NCBI RefSeq assembly: GCF_018141165.1
Contig: NZ_CP058557.1
Span: 434,001 to 498,000 of the forward strand
Origin: Alkaliphilus sp. B6464
Lineage (GTDB): Bacteria; Bacillota; Clostridia; Peptostreptococcales; Natronincolaceae
DNA: 64,000 bases
Reading direction: 5' to 3'
Position numbers and translations under genes: made by a program. The notes beneath the pieces are model-generated. The model was given only the letters and a program-made list of their open reading frames with translations. It did not search any database and was not told the origin of the DNA. Numbering within the stretch: position 1 is the stretch's first letter; each line of letters starts with the position of its first letter. This document shows positions 19,099 through 27,942 of this stretch, piece after piece.

Positions 19099-20100
19099 AT
19101 GATCAATAATACATATAATGCACTGTTAGTATCAGAAACGGAAGAAAAAAAATTTAAAAGAGAAATTGTAGCTAAACAAATTGAAGACCTACCAGAAGGA
19201 GACGTAATAATAAATGTAAAATATTCTTCATTAAACTATAAAGACGCTCTTTCTGCTACAGGTAATCGTGGAGTTACCAAAAACTATCCGCACACTCCAG
19301 GAATTGATGCGGCAGGTATCGTAGCTGAAAGCACTAATGATAACTTTAAGATTGGAGACAAGGTGATTGTAACAGGATATGATTTAGGAATGAATACGTC
19401 CGGAGGATATGGAGAATATATTAGAGTTCCTGCTGAATGGATTGTAAAACTTCCTGAAAATCTTTCTCTTAGAGAAAGTATGATATATGGAACTGCTGGA
19501 TTTACAGCTGCTCTATCAGTCTATAAACTAGTTAACTCAGGTGTAAAACCTAATGATGGACCTATATTAGTAACAGGATCAACAGGAGGAGTAGGTAGTA
19601 TAGCTATTTCAATCTTAAGTAAGATTGGATATAATGTAATTGCTGCCACAGGAAAAGCTTCTGAAAAAGAAATGCTATTAGGAATTGGTGCAAAGGACAT
19701 AATTGATAGGAAAGAAGTAGATGACGATTCTCAGAGAGCACTTTTAAAGGGTAGATGGGCAGGAGTAATAGATACAGTAGGCGGAAATATGTTAGCCACA
19801 GCAATTAAATCAACTAATTACGGGGGTGTTGTAACATGCTGTGGGAATGTTGCATCTCATGAATTGTCAACATCAGTCTATCCCTTTATTCTACGAGGAG
19901 TAACATTATTTGGAATCGATTCTGTTCAATGTCCTATGGATATTAGACTTAAAATTTGGGATAAATTATCCTCAGATTGGAAGCTTAATAATTTAAATGA
20001 TAATGTAGATGAAGTTTCCCTAGAAGGATTAAGTAAAAAAATAGATATGATCTTAGAAGGTACACATAAAGGTAGAACTATAGTTAATCTTAATTTATAA
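19099..20100 (+). CDS. YhdH/YhfP family quinone oxidoreductase (acryloyl-CoA reductase-like)
   Basis: A 333-residue zinc-independent medium-chain dehydrogenase of the YhdH/YhfP/AcuI subgroup. Family signs are SSLNYKDALSATG, YPHTPGIDAAGIV, and the NADPH-binding loop VTGSTGGVGSIAISILSKIGY near residue 158. AcuI members reduce acryloyl-CoA with NADPH; YhdH/YhfP members reduce small enones or quinones, so the exact substrate is uncertain. TAGGAGGA precedes the ATG. Control by the divergent MarR protein suggests detoxification of reactive carbonyls. Confidence 0.9.
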   Translation: MINNTYNALLVSETEEKKFKREIVAKQIEDLPEGDVIINVKYSSLNYKDALSATGNRGVTKNYPHTPGIDAAGIVAESTNDNFKIGDKVIVTGYDLGMNTSGGYGEYIRVPAEWIVKLPENLSLRESMIYGTAGFTAALSVYKLVNSGVKPNDGPILVTGSTGGVGSIAISILSKIGYNVIAATGKASEKEMLLGIGAKDIIDRKEVDDDSQRALLKGRWAGVIDTVGGNMLATAIKSTNYGGVVTCCGNVASHELSTSVYPFILRGVTLFGIDSVQCPMDIRLKIWDKLSSDWKLNNLNDNVDEVSLEGLSKKIDMILEGTHKGRTIVNLNL

Positions 20101-20153
20101 ATTAATGCCTACTATATACCAATGTATATTAAAATTGATGGGCCTCTAAAAAC

Positions 20154-20184
20154 AATGATCCACCAGCTAAGTTGGTGGATCATT
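20154..20184. terminator. Convergent terminator
   Basis: AATGATCCACCA and TTGGTGGATCATT form a strong stem with a short loop, followed by T-rich sequence, between the oxidoreductase (+) and lipoprotein (-) genes. Confidence 0.8.
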
Positions 20185-20206
20185 ATTTCTATTTTGCTTT
20201 TGACCA

Positions 20207-20824
20207 TTATTCAAAATGTGATAAGAAAACTTTCATTTCAACAGTTCTTACTTCTTTCGTTTCATAATCAAAACTTACACTCATATAAACCTTATTTATA
20301 TCAAATGATATAATAGCAACACTTCCATCTGGATTTGTAAATTCCTTGTAGTCTTCCATTTTTTCTTCAAATGCTTTTTTTACATCTTCTAGCTTCATTC
20401 CTTTAAGGTTAACATTATCTACTAAAATATTGTCTGTATCATAGCTTCCACTCCAGGAAGGATCTTTATATACTATTTCATATTCATTAACAATACATTC
20501 TTCCAAAGGAATAGTATTCTTAGTATTATTTAGAAAACTTACCATACCTACTATGCTATTGTCCTTGCTCACATAAGCAGCTACATCATAGGTCATAGTT
20601 GGCATTGCTTCTCCCGCAATATCCTCTTCTAAGCTTTTGTCTAAGGTTACTCTATAACCTGCATCAATAAAGGTTTGCAATGTTGACTGCCCAAGTAAAA
20701 TTTCAGTACCATCCACATTTATATTCAGTGGTTCAAAAGTAGGTCTTTTCTCGCCACAGCCTACAATTGAAAATACTAAAAACATACTTAATAAAATCAT
20801 TAATCTTTTTTTTGCTTTTAACAT
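20207..20824 (-). CDS. Hypothetical lipoprotein
   Basis: A 205-residue protein with a lipoprotein signal: basic start MLKAKKRLMILL, hydrophobic core and lipobox-like SIVGC with the lipid Cys at about 23. The mature part includes LGQSTLQTFIDAGYRVTLDK and LKGMKLEDVKKAFEE, suggesting a small two-lobed fold, but no known family is recognised. It is monocistronic; GGGGA lies before the ATG. Likely anchored on the outer face of the membrane; function unknown. Confidence 0.78.
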   Translation of the reverse strand: MLKAKKRLMILLSMFLVFSIVGCGEKRPTFEPLNINVDGTEILLGQSTLQTFIDAGYRVTLDKSLEEDIAGEAMPTMTYDVAAYVSKDNSIVGMVSFLNNTKNTIPLEECIVNEYEIVYKDPSWSGSYDTDNILVDNVNLKGMKLEDVKKAFEEKMEDYKEFTNPDGSVAIISFDINKVYMSVSFDYETKEVRTVEMKVFLSHFE

Positions 20825-21029
20825 ATGACTATCCCCTTTGCTGAAATAATATTATAAGCTTGGATATTTAGATAGTTAAAATATCCACAAGTACAATCAT
20901 ACTAAGTTATAATGGAAAAATCAAGAATATAAATGGAAAAACCAAGAATATAAATCGTAAACAAATTTAATAAAGAAGTGTAAATATACTTCTTTAAAAC
21001 TACCGCAAAAAACCGCATTGCACATAATA

Positions 21030-21072
21030 AAAGCCCTACCTCACCTTATAAATCAAGGAGAAATAGGACTTT
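21030..21072 (-). terminator. Hairpin after the deformylase-racemase gene
   Basis: The arms AAAGCCCTA and TAGGACTTT, with inner CCTT/AAGG pairing, form a hairpin about 60 bp past the fusion gene's stop. On the minus strand it is followed by TTTTATT. The short inverted repeat CGTCGCCACGACG (21097-21109) lies between it and the gene. The rest of 20825-21132 shows nothing else. Confidence 0.5.
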
Positions 21073-21132
21073 CTATACTGGACTAGTCGGTATTCGTCGC
21101 CACGACGCACTGATTATGAGTGTCTACTTTAA

Positions 21133-22314
21133 TTACACTCCAAGAGAATATCTTAATATCTTATTTACATGAAGTTCTACAGTGTTTAAAACTTCTATTT
21201 CAAGATCTGCTTCAGAAATAATTAGTGGTAATTCTGTGCATCCTAATATTACACCTTCTACATCATACTTCTTGATAATATTAATAAGCTTTTCTTTGCT
21301 ATTATCACGAAATATATCTATAGCCAACTCATCAAAAATAATATCATTGATTAATACTCTTTCATCTTCAGATGGAACAATTACATCTATTCCGAACTGA
21401 TTTAAGTAATTCTCATAAAAACCATTTTCCATTGTGTATTTTATACCTAACAACAAAATCTTTTTCAATCCTTTTTTCTTTGCCTTTTCTCCAACAGCCT
21501 CTACAATGCTAATCATAGGTAGTTTAGTAAGATTCTTTACTTCATCATATACTGAATGTGGTGAATTTGCAGACATAATTATAAAATCTGCCCCACTATT
21601 TTCTAGTGAATATATGCCTTCCATTATATACTTAATATAGCCCTCTTTATCTCCATTATCCTCAAAGTCGGTAAATTTTTGAAAGTCTAAGCTGTATATA
21701 ATTATTTCTGGATAATAATAATCCCCTTTAAGCTCATAATATTTCTTTAATATAAGCTCATAATACTTAATAGTTGACTCATGACTTATTCCACCTAATA
21801 TCCCAATTTTTTTTGGCAGTTTAGTTTCTACGGTTTTAAGTCTAAAAGAATGATCATCTATTGCCTTTGAAATAGCTAACACTCCGTTTAAATGATCGTA
21901 TTCATGCTGCAATAATTCAGAAATATCTCCTTCGACTTCCATTACGTTATCGTTCCAATCCAAATCTTTATAGTGTATTTTGCAACGATTATATCTTTTT
22001 ACTTTTATAAGTAAATTGGGGAAGGACATACAATCATCCCATACCTCTATCATTTCATTATCTAAAAACTCTAATTTAGGATTAATAAAGATGGTTTCAC
22101 AGTCATTAATGTTCATGTAGATGATTCGTTTAAAATATCCAAGTTGAGGAGCAGCTATTGCTCTTCCATATTCATATTTTTCTCTAAAATCCATTAAAGT
22201 ATCGTGTAAATCTTTAATAATGTGTTTAACATCTCTAATCTCTTCATATCTAACTTCCTCAGATATTTTGTATAAATCTTCGTTACCTAATAATAATACT
22301 TGCTTTACTGGCAT
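21133..22314 (-). CDS. Peptide deformylase fused to Asp/Glu racemase-like domain
   Basis: A single 393-residue frame with two enzyme domains. Residues 1-155 are a peptide deformylase with GRAIAAPQ (50-57, motif 1), DDCMS (93-97, the EGCLS metal-Cys motif) and QHEYDH with HEYDH at 137-141. Residues 168-393 match the aspartate/glutamate racemase superfamily: KIGILGGISHESTIKYYE and the C-terminal GVILGCTELPL with Cys359. The first catalytic Cys/Thr position holds Ala in MSANSPH (247-253), so classic two-base racemisation is doubtful. ATG 22314 follows a GGAGAGAT site. It is preceded by a sigma-54 promoter and a sigma-54 activator gene. The substrate is unknown. Confidence 0.88.
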   Translation of the reverse strand: MPVKQVLLLGNEDLYKISEEVRYEEIRDVKHIIKDLHDTLMDFREKYEYGRAIAAPQLGYFKRIIYMNINDCETIFINPKLEFLDNEMIEVWDDCMSFPNLLIKVKRYNRCKIHYKDLDWNDNVMEVEGDISELLQHEYDHLNGVLAISKAIDDHSFRLKTVETKLPKKIGILGGISHESTIKYYELILKKYYELKGDYYYPEIIIYSLDFQKFTDFEDNGDKEGYIKYIMEGIYSLENSGADFIIMSANSPHSVYDEVKNLTKLPMISIVEAVGEKAKKKGLKKILLLGIKYTMENGFYENYLNQFGIDVIVPSEDERVLINDIIFDELAIDIFRDNSKEKLINIIKKYDVEGVILGCTELPLIISEADLEIEVLNTVELHVNKILRYSLGV

Positions 22315-22359
22315 ATTATCTCTCCTTCACTTATAAAATTGGTTACGTAATATTAATAA

Positions 22360-22374
22360 GCAAATATTATGCCA
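22360..22374 (-). promoter_or_regulatory. Sigma-54 (-24/-12) promoter
   Basis: The minus strand reads TGGCA-TAATAT-TTGC, with GG and GC 10 bp apart, exactly as sigma-54 requires. Transcription would start near 22348, 34 nt before the fusion gene's ATG. The neighbouring activator gene supports it. Confidence 0.85.
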
Positions 22375-22448
22375 AATGTAAAATTTCATATGGAGTCTTA
22401 TTCTATGCTAATTTAAAACCATATTAGTACATTCTAATCTTTAAGACT

Positions 22449-22550
22449 TTATCATTATTGAGAATTATCATTTATTAAAATACCATATATACATGATTTC
22501 TGTTGTAATTAACAATTTATCATTTTTGATAAATTTATCATTTCTGATAA
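22449..22550 (-). promoter_or_regulatory. Cluster of TTATCA-N4-TGATAA sites, candidate enhancers
   Basis: Two perfect inverted repeats, TTATCATTTTTGATAA (22517-22532) and TTATCATTTCTGATAA (22535-22550), lie 18 bp apart. Two weaker copies start at 22449 and 22465. They sit about 100-200 bp upstream of the sigma-54 start point, the usual place for activator binding sites, and just past the end of the activator gene. Confidence 0.72.
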
Positions 22551-22560
22551 CTTATCTATC

Positions 22561-24294
22561 CTATATATTATACTTTTTAATTTTTCTATATAAAGTAGCT
22601 ATACTGACACCTAATTTTTCAGCTACCATTTTCTTTCCTTCTACGCTCAAACCATAGGTATTTAAATATTCTTTAATCAATTGTCGTTCTACGTCATCCA
22701 AATTAGTATTTATTTCTATGTCAGATTTTTTATTAATTAATATCTTATTAGGTAGATGTTCAACAGAAATAATTTCATTGCTATTTAACATATTTACACT
22801 ATACTCTGCAACATTTTCTAACTCACGTATATTGCCTGGCCACTCATATGTATATAAATATTTCCAAATTTCCTCAGAAATCACTGTAACTTTCTTATCA
22901 AAAATAATTCCATATTTTTTTAGAAAATGAAGGAATAAAGTTTTAATATCCTCTTTTCGTTCTCTTAATGGTTTAATATTTATTGGAATAACATTTAACC
23001 TGTAATACAAATCTCCTCTAAATACATTTTCCCTAATCATTTCTTCTAAGTTTTTATTTGTAGCAGCTACAATCCTAATATCAAGTAACTTCTCTTGAAG
23101 ATCTCCAAGCTTAACTATGCTTTTATCTTCAATTACTCTCAAGATCTTAGCTTGCATATATAAAGGCATATCACCAATTTCATCTAAAAACAGTGTTCCC
23201 CCATCTGCCAGCTCAATTTTCCCAATTTTGCCCTTTGGATTTGCCCCTGTAAATGCTCCCTTACTATATCCAAAAAGTTCGCTTTCCAATAATGTATCCG
23301 GTATAGCAGCACAATTGACAGCAACAAATGGATTGTTAGAACGATTACTTTCATTGTGAAGAGCTCTTGCTACTAATTCTTTTCCTGTTCCACTCTCACC
23401 TGTTATCAATACTGTTGATTCTGATGAGGCAACAGTACTAATTTTTCTCTTTAATTCCTTTACTATATTTGAATTTCCAACAATATCATCCAATCCAATA
23501 TTATGCTTAGAACCTGATAACTCTAAAAATTGTTCTTTAAGAGTTTCTTTGGATGTGAAAACAATTACTTCATTAATTTCTTGATCTCCATAATTAACAT
23601 CATATCTTTCTCCAACCACTATAAATGTATTACCATTATATTCAATCTTATATTCCTGTAGTTTTAATACCATATTTCCAGTTTCCTTAATACTTATCCT
23701 ATTACTTAAATGATTATTGATATTTAGTATTTTTTTAGCATAACTATTATAATTTACAATATTATGATTACTATCTATTGTTATAACACCCTCGTTAAGT
23801 TTATTTAAAACATTATCCAATAAATCCAAAACCTTTAATTTTTTTCTTTTCTCCAGCTCTTCAATTAGCCTTGATTCCAATAATTTAGCCATCTGTTCAA
23901 TAAATATTATATATGTGGTTTTATTATTTACTATATGTTCTTTCTGTTCTTTATTAATACATACACATTCTATAGTACCAATAATTCTTTTACCAAATCT
24001 TATAGGAATTGAAATTTCCATTGTTTCTTTACAAAGCTCTTTCTTATTACAATTATTACAGATCAAATTTTCTCTAGGATTCTCAATAACTGCATTTTTT
24101 CCTGTCCTAAAGACTCTCTTAGTAATATAAGCATAGTCCTTTATATTTTCATTTATTTTGTTTTTCCAATATCCTGTTCCTGCAACACGATTATATTGAT
24201 AATCTATAATCTGTACGTCCACTTTTAACACTTCAGATATTGCTTGAACAAAATAAATCAATTCATTTTGAACAAATGAAAATAATTGTTCCAT
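22561..24294 (-). CDS. Sigma-54-dependent Fis-family transcriptional activator
   Basis: A protein of about 577 residues. The N-terminal sensor region (1-165) has a GAF-like fold with the Cys cluster CNNCNKKELC; then a PAS-like domain (about 165-250, VITIDSNHNIVNYNS), an AAA+ domain (from about 280) with Walker A GESGTGKE, the sigma-54 contact loop GAFTGA, and Walker B GGTLFLDEIGD, and a C-terminal Fis-type helix-turn-helix (MVAEKLGVSIATLYRKIKK). The start is ATG 24294, 7 nt after GAGGTG; an upstream GTG overlaps that site. The next gene downstream has a sigma-54 promoter, so it is the probable target. The Cys cluster may bind metal or a redox ligand. Confidence 0.94.
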   Translation of the reverse strand: MEQLFSFVQNELIYFVQAISEVLKVDVQIIDYQYNRVAGTGYWKNKINENIKDYAYITKRVFRTGKNAVIENPRENLICNNCNKKELCKETMEISIPIRFGKRIIGTIECVCINKEQKEHIVNNKTTYIIFIEQMAKLLESRLIEELEKRKKLKVLDLLDNVLNKLNEGVITIDSNHNIVNYNSYAKKILNINNHLSNRISIKETGNMVLKLQEYKIEYNGNTFIVVGERYDVNYGDQEINEVIVFTSKETLKEQFLELSGSKHNIGLDDIVGNSNIVKELKRKISTVASSESTVLITGESGTGKELVARALHNESNRSNNPFVAVNCAAIPDTLLESELFGYSKGAFTGANPKGKIGKIELADGGTLFLDEIGDMPLYMQAKILRVIEDKSIVKLGDLQEKLLDIRIVAATNKNLEEMIRENVFRGDLYYRLNVIPINIKPLRERKEDIKTLFLHFLKKYGIIFDKKVTVISEEIWKYLYTYEWPGNIRELENVAEYSVNMLNSNEIISVEHLPNKILINKKSDIEINTNLDDVERQLIKEYLNTYGLSVEGKKMVAEKLGVSIATLYRKIKKYNI

Positions 24295-24374
24295 TCCTAT
24301 CACCTCGTAATTCTTCTATAGTTTGGATTTTTTCTAAAAAACCTACTCTAATAGAGTAACCATAATACCTATAC

Positions 24375-26210
24375 CTATAAATCAGCTTTTATATAATTTT
24401 TTTCAACAGCTAACCTTAGTGTAAAATACAACATCACACCATTCTCCGTATTCTTCACACCATAATCACTATTATGAAGTTCTAAAATATTCTTCACAAT
24501 TGATAATCCAAGTCCTGTTCCTCCAAATTCACGATCTCTTGATTCCTCTACACGATAAAATCTATCCCAAATATGATTTAACTTGTCTTCTTGAATCCCA
24601 TCTCCTTCATTTTCAACAGTGATATAAATTTCATCTTCATTATATTTCCTTATGCCGATGTTAATAAAACCTCCTAATTTCGTATGTCTTATGGCGTTAC
24701 TAATAATATTGGTTATAACCTGCTCTATTCTTTTTTTATCTGCCCTAACCATAATTTCTTCGGTACTATACATGTAATTAACTTTAATATCTTTTTCCTT
24801 TAACTGTTGCATAAACCTATTTTCTACTAATTGTATTAGTAAATCTATATAAAAGTTTTCCTCTACCAATAGATATGCTTTAGACTCAAGCTTAGACAAA
24901 TCTAGCATATCTAATACAAGAGTATCCATTTTTTCGATCTCTTCTAATATAACATCTATATAGTAATCCTTTTTCTCAATTGCAACCTCATCTTTAAGCC
25001 CTTCTGTAAAACCTCTCATAATTCCTAATGGAGTTTTTAATTCATGTGAAGCACTAGATACAAATTCTTTTCTCATTCTCTCTAAGGTCCGTTCTTTTTC
25101 TATCTCAACTCTAAGCTTCTCGTTTGTATCCTGCAGAGTTTTCATGTTTTTATTTAGATTTGAAGCCAATATATTTATACTATTAGCTAGATTTCCAATT
25201 TCGTCATTAGATCTAACATTGCATTCTACTGAGAAATCTAATTCCGCCATTTTTATGGCTGCATTATTTATTTTTATTAGGGGATTAGCTATAAGCTTAG
25301 AATAAATATAAGACAAAATAATAATTATTAATATTGCTACTAAAAATCCATAAATATAATAGTCCTTCATTACTCCTATTGCCTCACCTACAGGCTGTAG
25401 AGAAGACATAGTAAATACCATTTCCTTTAATTCGCCCTTATCGAAAATAGGTTTTATCATAACAATATTATCTATTCCATTCATAGGACTTTTGTATTTA
25501 TAGCTAATTATTTCTTCATTTTCTATGGCAAAACCATCACTCTTTGAAATCCAAAACCAATTATCCATTGCAGACCAAAACATATCTTCTCTATATGGCA
25601 TAATAAAATCCTTCTGTGTTGGAAAATTTAATTCTACTATATTTCCTTTAATTTCTCGCATATCTATCCGGATCGTTTCTTTCCTAAGGTTACTGATATT
25701 AACGGCGAAACTAGTTGGTGTTTTTTTTAATACTTCCAGACTATTTTCCTTACCTTGAATACTAGATGGATATATAATATTATGTTCATTATTTGAATAA
25801 ACTCCTTTAATTACGATTGGATCTCCTATTGAAAGATTTAATTTTTGTATTGTCTCCATTAAAATCATATTGTTTAAAGGAACCATTACTTCATTTTTAT
25901 CTTCTGTTTCAATAATTAGATTAAATAGTGGAATATGCCTAGTTATAGCCTTATCATCTAATATTGCAATTTGAGCATTATTATTATTTATAAAATTACT
26001 AATATTTTTCGTTATTGCTATTTGGTCCCAACCCTCTTTATTATATTTTTTAGCGAACTCTTCTAAATTCTTTTCCAATTTACTGATTTTGTGATTTATA
26101 TAAAATTTTTCAAAAAACATGGATTGGCTAATTACTACAATCATAAAAAATAATATAAAGAAGATAGTTGTTATTATAAAAAGCTTAAAGGTAATACTAT
26201 TTCTTTTCAT
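24375..26210 (-). CDS. Membrane sensor histidine kinase
   Basis: A 611-residue kinase: membrane helix near 10-29, a large extracytoplasmic sensor of about 250 residues without a recognised fold, a second helix (YIYGFLVAILIIIILSYIY), a HAMP domain, the H box SASHELKTPLG, and an ATPase domain with N box (ITNIISNAIRH) and G boxes (GEGDGIQED-like, FGGTGLGLSIVKN). It pairs with the OmpR-type regulator, whose stop overlaps the kinase ATG by 4 bp. The signal is unknown; the secreted protein upstream may take part. Confidence 0.94.
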   Translation of the reverse strand: MKRNSITFKLFIITTIFFILFFMIVVISQSMFFEKFYINHKISKLEKNLEEFAKKYNKEGWDQIAITKNISNFINNNNAQIAILDDKAITRHIPLFNLIIETEDKNEVMVPLNNMILMETIQKLNLSIGDPIVIKGVYSNNEHNIIYPSSIQGKENSLEVLKKTPTSFAVNISNLRKETIRIDMREIKGNIVELNFPTQKDFIMPYREDMFWSAMDNWFWISKSDGFAIENEEIISYKYKSPMNGIDNIVMIKPIFDKGELKEMVFTMSSLQPVGEAIGVMKDYYIYGFLVAILIIIILSYIYSKLIANPLIKINNAAIKMAELDFSVECNVRSNDEIGNLANSINILASNLNKNMKTLQDTNEKLRVEIEKERTLERMRKEFVSSASHELKTPLGIMRGFTEGLKDEVAIEKKDYYIDVILEEIEKMDTLVLDMLDLSKLESKAYLLVEENFYIDLLIQLVENRFMQQLKEKDIKVNYMYSTEEIMVRADKKRIEQVITNIISNAIRHTKLGGFINIGIRKYNEDEIYITVENEGDGIQEDKLNHIWDRFYRVEESRDREFGGTGLGLSIVKNILELHNSDYGVKNTENGVMLYFTLRLAVEKNYIKADL

Positions 26211-26887
26211 TCGTTCACCTCAAATTTATAGCCTACTCTATTAACCGTATTAATATATTTCGCCTTATCCTTTAGTTTGTATCTTAGCTTTTTTATATGA
26301 GTATCAATAGTACGCAAATCTCCAAAGTAGTCATATCCCCAAACATGATTTAAGATATTCTCCCTTGTTAATACCATTTCTTTATTTTGAATCATATACA
26401 CTAGTAAATCAAATTCCTTCGGAGCAAGTTCTATTAGCTCATTATCTACTTTAACCGTACGGGATAATTTATTAACTTCAATATCTGCACATAAAATTAA
26501 ACCATTATCATTAACTACATTTCCTTCAGCTCTTTTAAGAAGCATTTTTGATTTTGCAACTAATACTCTTGGGCTAAAGGGCTTAGTCATATAGTCATCT
26601 GCCCCTAACTCGTATCCCATAAGCTTGTCATCTTCATCAGATCTAGCAGTTAGCATAATAATAGGTACTCCCGATTCCTTTCGAATCCTTTTACATACAG
26701 ACCATCCATCTATTTCTGGTATCATTATATCTAGAATCACTAAATGAATACTGTTAGTATCAAATATCTCTAAGGCATCTCTTCCATTAGCTGCTTCAAA
26801 TATTGTAAAATCTTCACGTTTGAAATAGTCCACTAATATTTCTCTCATTCTTTTTTCATCTTCTATCAATAATAAATTTCTATACAT
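26207..26887 (-). CDS. OmpR/PhoB-type response regulator
   Basis: A 226-residue response regulator: receiver domain 1-115 with the acidic pocket (EDEKR), phospho-acceptor Asp in LVILDIMIPEIDG (about Asp55), and YMTKPFSP, then a winged-helix DNA-binding domain (ELAPKEFDLLVYMIQNKEMVLTR..., GDLRTIDTHIKKLRYKL). AGGAGGAGC precedes ATG 26887. It is the cognate of the overlapping histidine kinase. Confidence 0.95.
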   Translation of the reverse strand: MYRNLLLIEDEKRMREILVDYFKREDFTIFEAANGRDALEIFDTNSIHLVILDIMIPEIDGWSVCKRIRKESGVPIIMLTARSDEDDKLMGYELGADDYMTKPFSPRVLVAKSKMLLKRAEGNVVNDNGLILCADIEVNKLSRTVKVDNELIELAPKEFDLLVYMIQNKEMVLTRENILNHVWGYDYFGDLRTIDTHIKKLRYKLKDKAKYINTVNRVGYKFEVNE

Positions 26888-26915
26888 AAAAGCTCCTCCT
26901 AAATTTCGAAAAAAA

Positions 26916-26948
26916 TACCTACTTATAATTATATCGTATAAGTAGGTA
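26916..26948 (-). terminator. Terminator between secreted-protein gene and two-component genes
   Basis: TACCTACTTATA and TATAAGTAGGTA form a 12-bp stem followed by a T7 run on the minus strand. It ends the secreted-protein transcript or attenuates read-through into the two-component genes. Confidence 0.85.
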
Positions 26949-26969
26949 TAAACTTCATTTTATATTATA

Positions 26970-27758
26970 CTAATTTATGGTTTTAGCAGTTTCTATACTT
27001 TTTGTCATCATAGGTAATTTTATAGTTACTTCATTAATAGTAATTTCTTGAGGTATAAACATATTATCACTAAATGGAGTAACTTTTACAGCCATGCCTT
27101 CTGTACCTTCTGAATCTATCATTACAGCTTTGCCAAATTGCACTTGATCCTCACTGGATATGTTTTTACCCTTTTCAAGTATACCTATGTTTCTTAATTC
27201 TTGTACTTTATTTTCATCAAAATCCGACTTTGATTTTATGCGTACAGCTCCACTGCTCTTAGTTTTCATATCATCTAAATCTGCTTCATCTATTGCTGTT
27301 GCAGCTTCTGTATCTAGTTGTTTTGTTATTTTAAAATTCGGTATAACCTTATCTCTAAATTCATCTGTTTCAACAATTTCTAAATCATTAGTATCAAAAT
27401 GTATAATATCATCAGCATGAATTGCCTTTACTAATATACCAGGTTTTGATTCAGAAAGATCTATTCCTTTTAACAAGATTTTCTGTCCTACTTCAACATT
27501 AGCAGTTTGGTACTCCTCTAGATTTTTAAAGCCTAATATTGGTACAACATACTCTTTCCCCTCAGAATCTTCTACTACTAAATCAAATTCCCTAATATCT
27601 TTAATCGTACCTTCTAGAACATGTAGATCCATTTCTTGATTTGCATATAAAACATTGGTTGACTTTACATTTTGATTTGCCTCATTCGCAAATACAGGTG
27701 TAGCAATTAATGAACTTGATAAAGTTAATAGTAACGCTGTTGATAAAATTCTTTTCAT
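26970..27758 (-). CDS. Secreted protein of unknown function
   Basis: A 262-residue protein with a typical Sec signal peptide (MKRILSTALLLTLSSSLIATPVFANE, cleavage after about residue 24). The mature part starts with a beta-rich OB-like segment (LEGTIKDIREFDLVVEDSEGK, residues 48-110) and continues with acidic and helical stretches. No catalytic motif is seen. It lies directly upstream of the response regulator and kinase genes, suggesting a ligand, target or co-sensor of that system; this is inference from position. GGAGGAATAAAC precedes the ATG. Confidence 0.78.
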   Translation of the reverse strand: MKRILSTALLLTLSSSLIATPVFANEANQNVKSTNVLYANQEMDLHVLEGTIKDIREFDLVVEDSEGKEYVVPILGFKNLEEYQTANVEVGQKILLKGIDLSESKPGILVKAIHADDIIHFDTNDLEIVETDEFRDKVIPNFKITKQLDTEAATAIDEADLDDMKTKSSGAVRIKSKSDFDENKVQELRNIGILEKGKNISSEDQVQFGKAVMIDSEGTEGMAVKVTPFSDNMFIPQEITINEVTIKLPMMTKSIETAKTIN

Positions 27759-27942
27759 GTTTATTCCTCCTAATATTTTTTTATTGTTTTACACTTTTTA
27801 GTTTAATACTTTGTTGTGTCTTTTCTGTGTACTAATATAGAACTTTTAATGAAATATTATAAAGTTACAGACAAACTAAGACTCAATTTAGAGTCAGCTT
27901 TTACTCCCACTGAACGTTAAGACGCTTATGCTCTTAGCTTTA

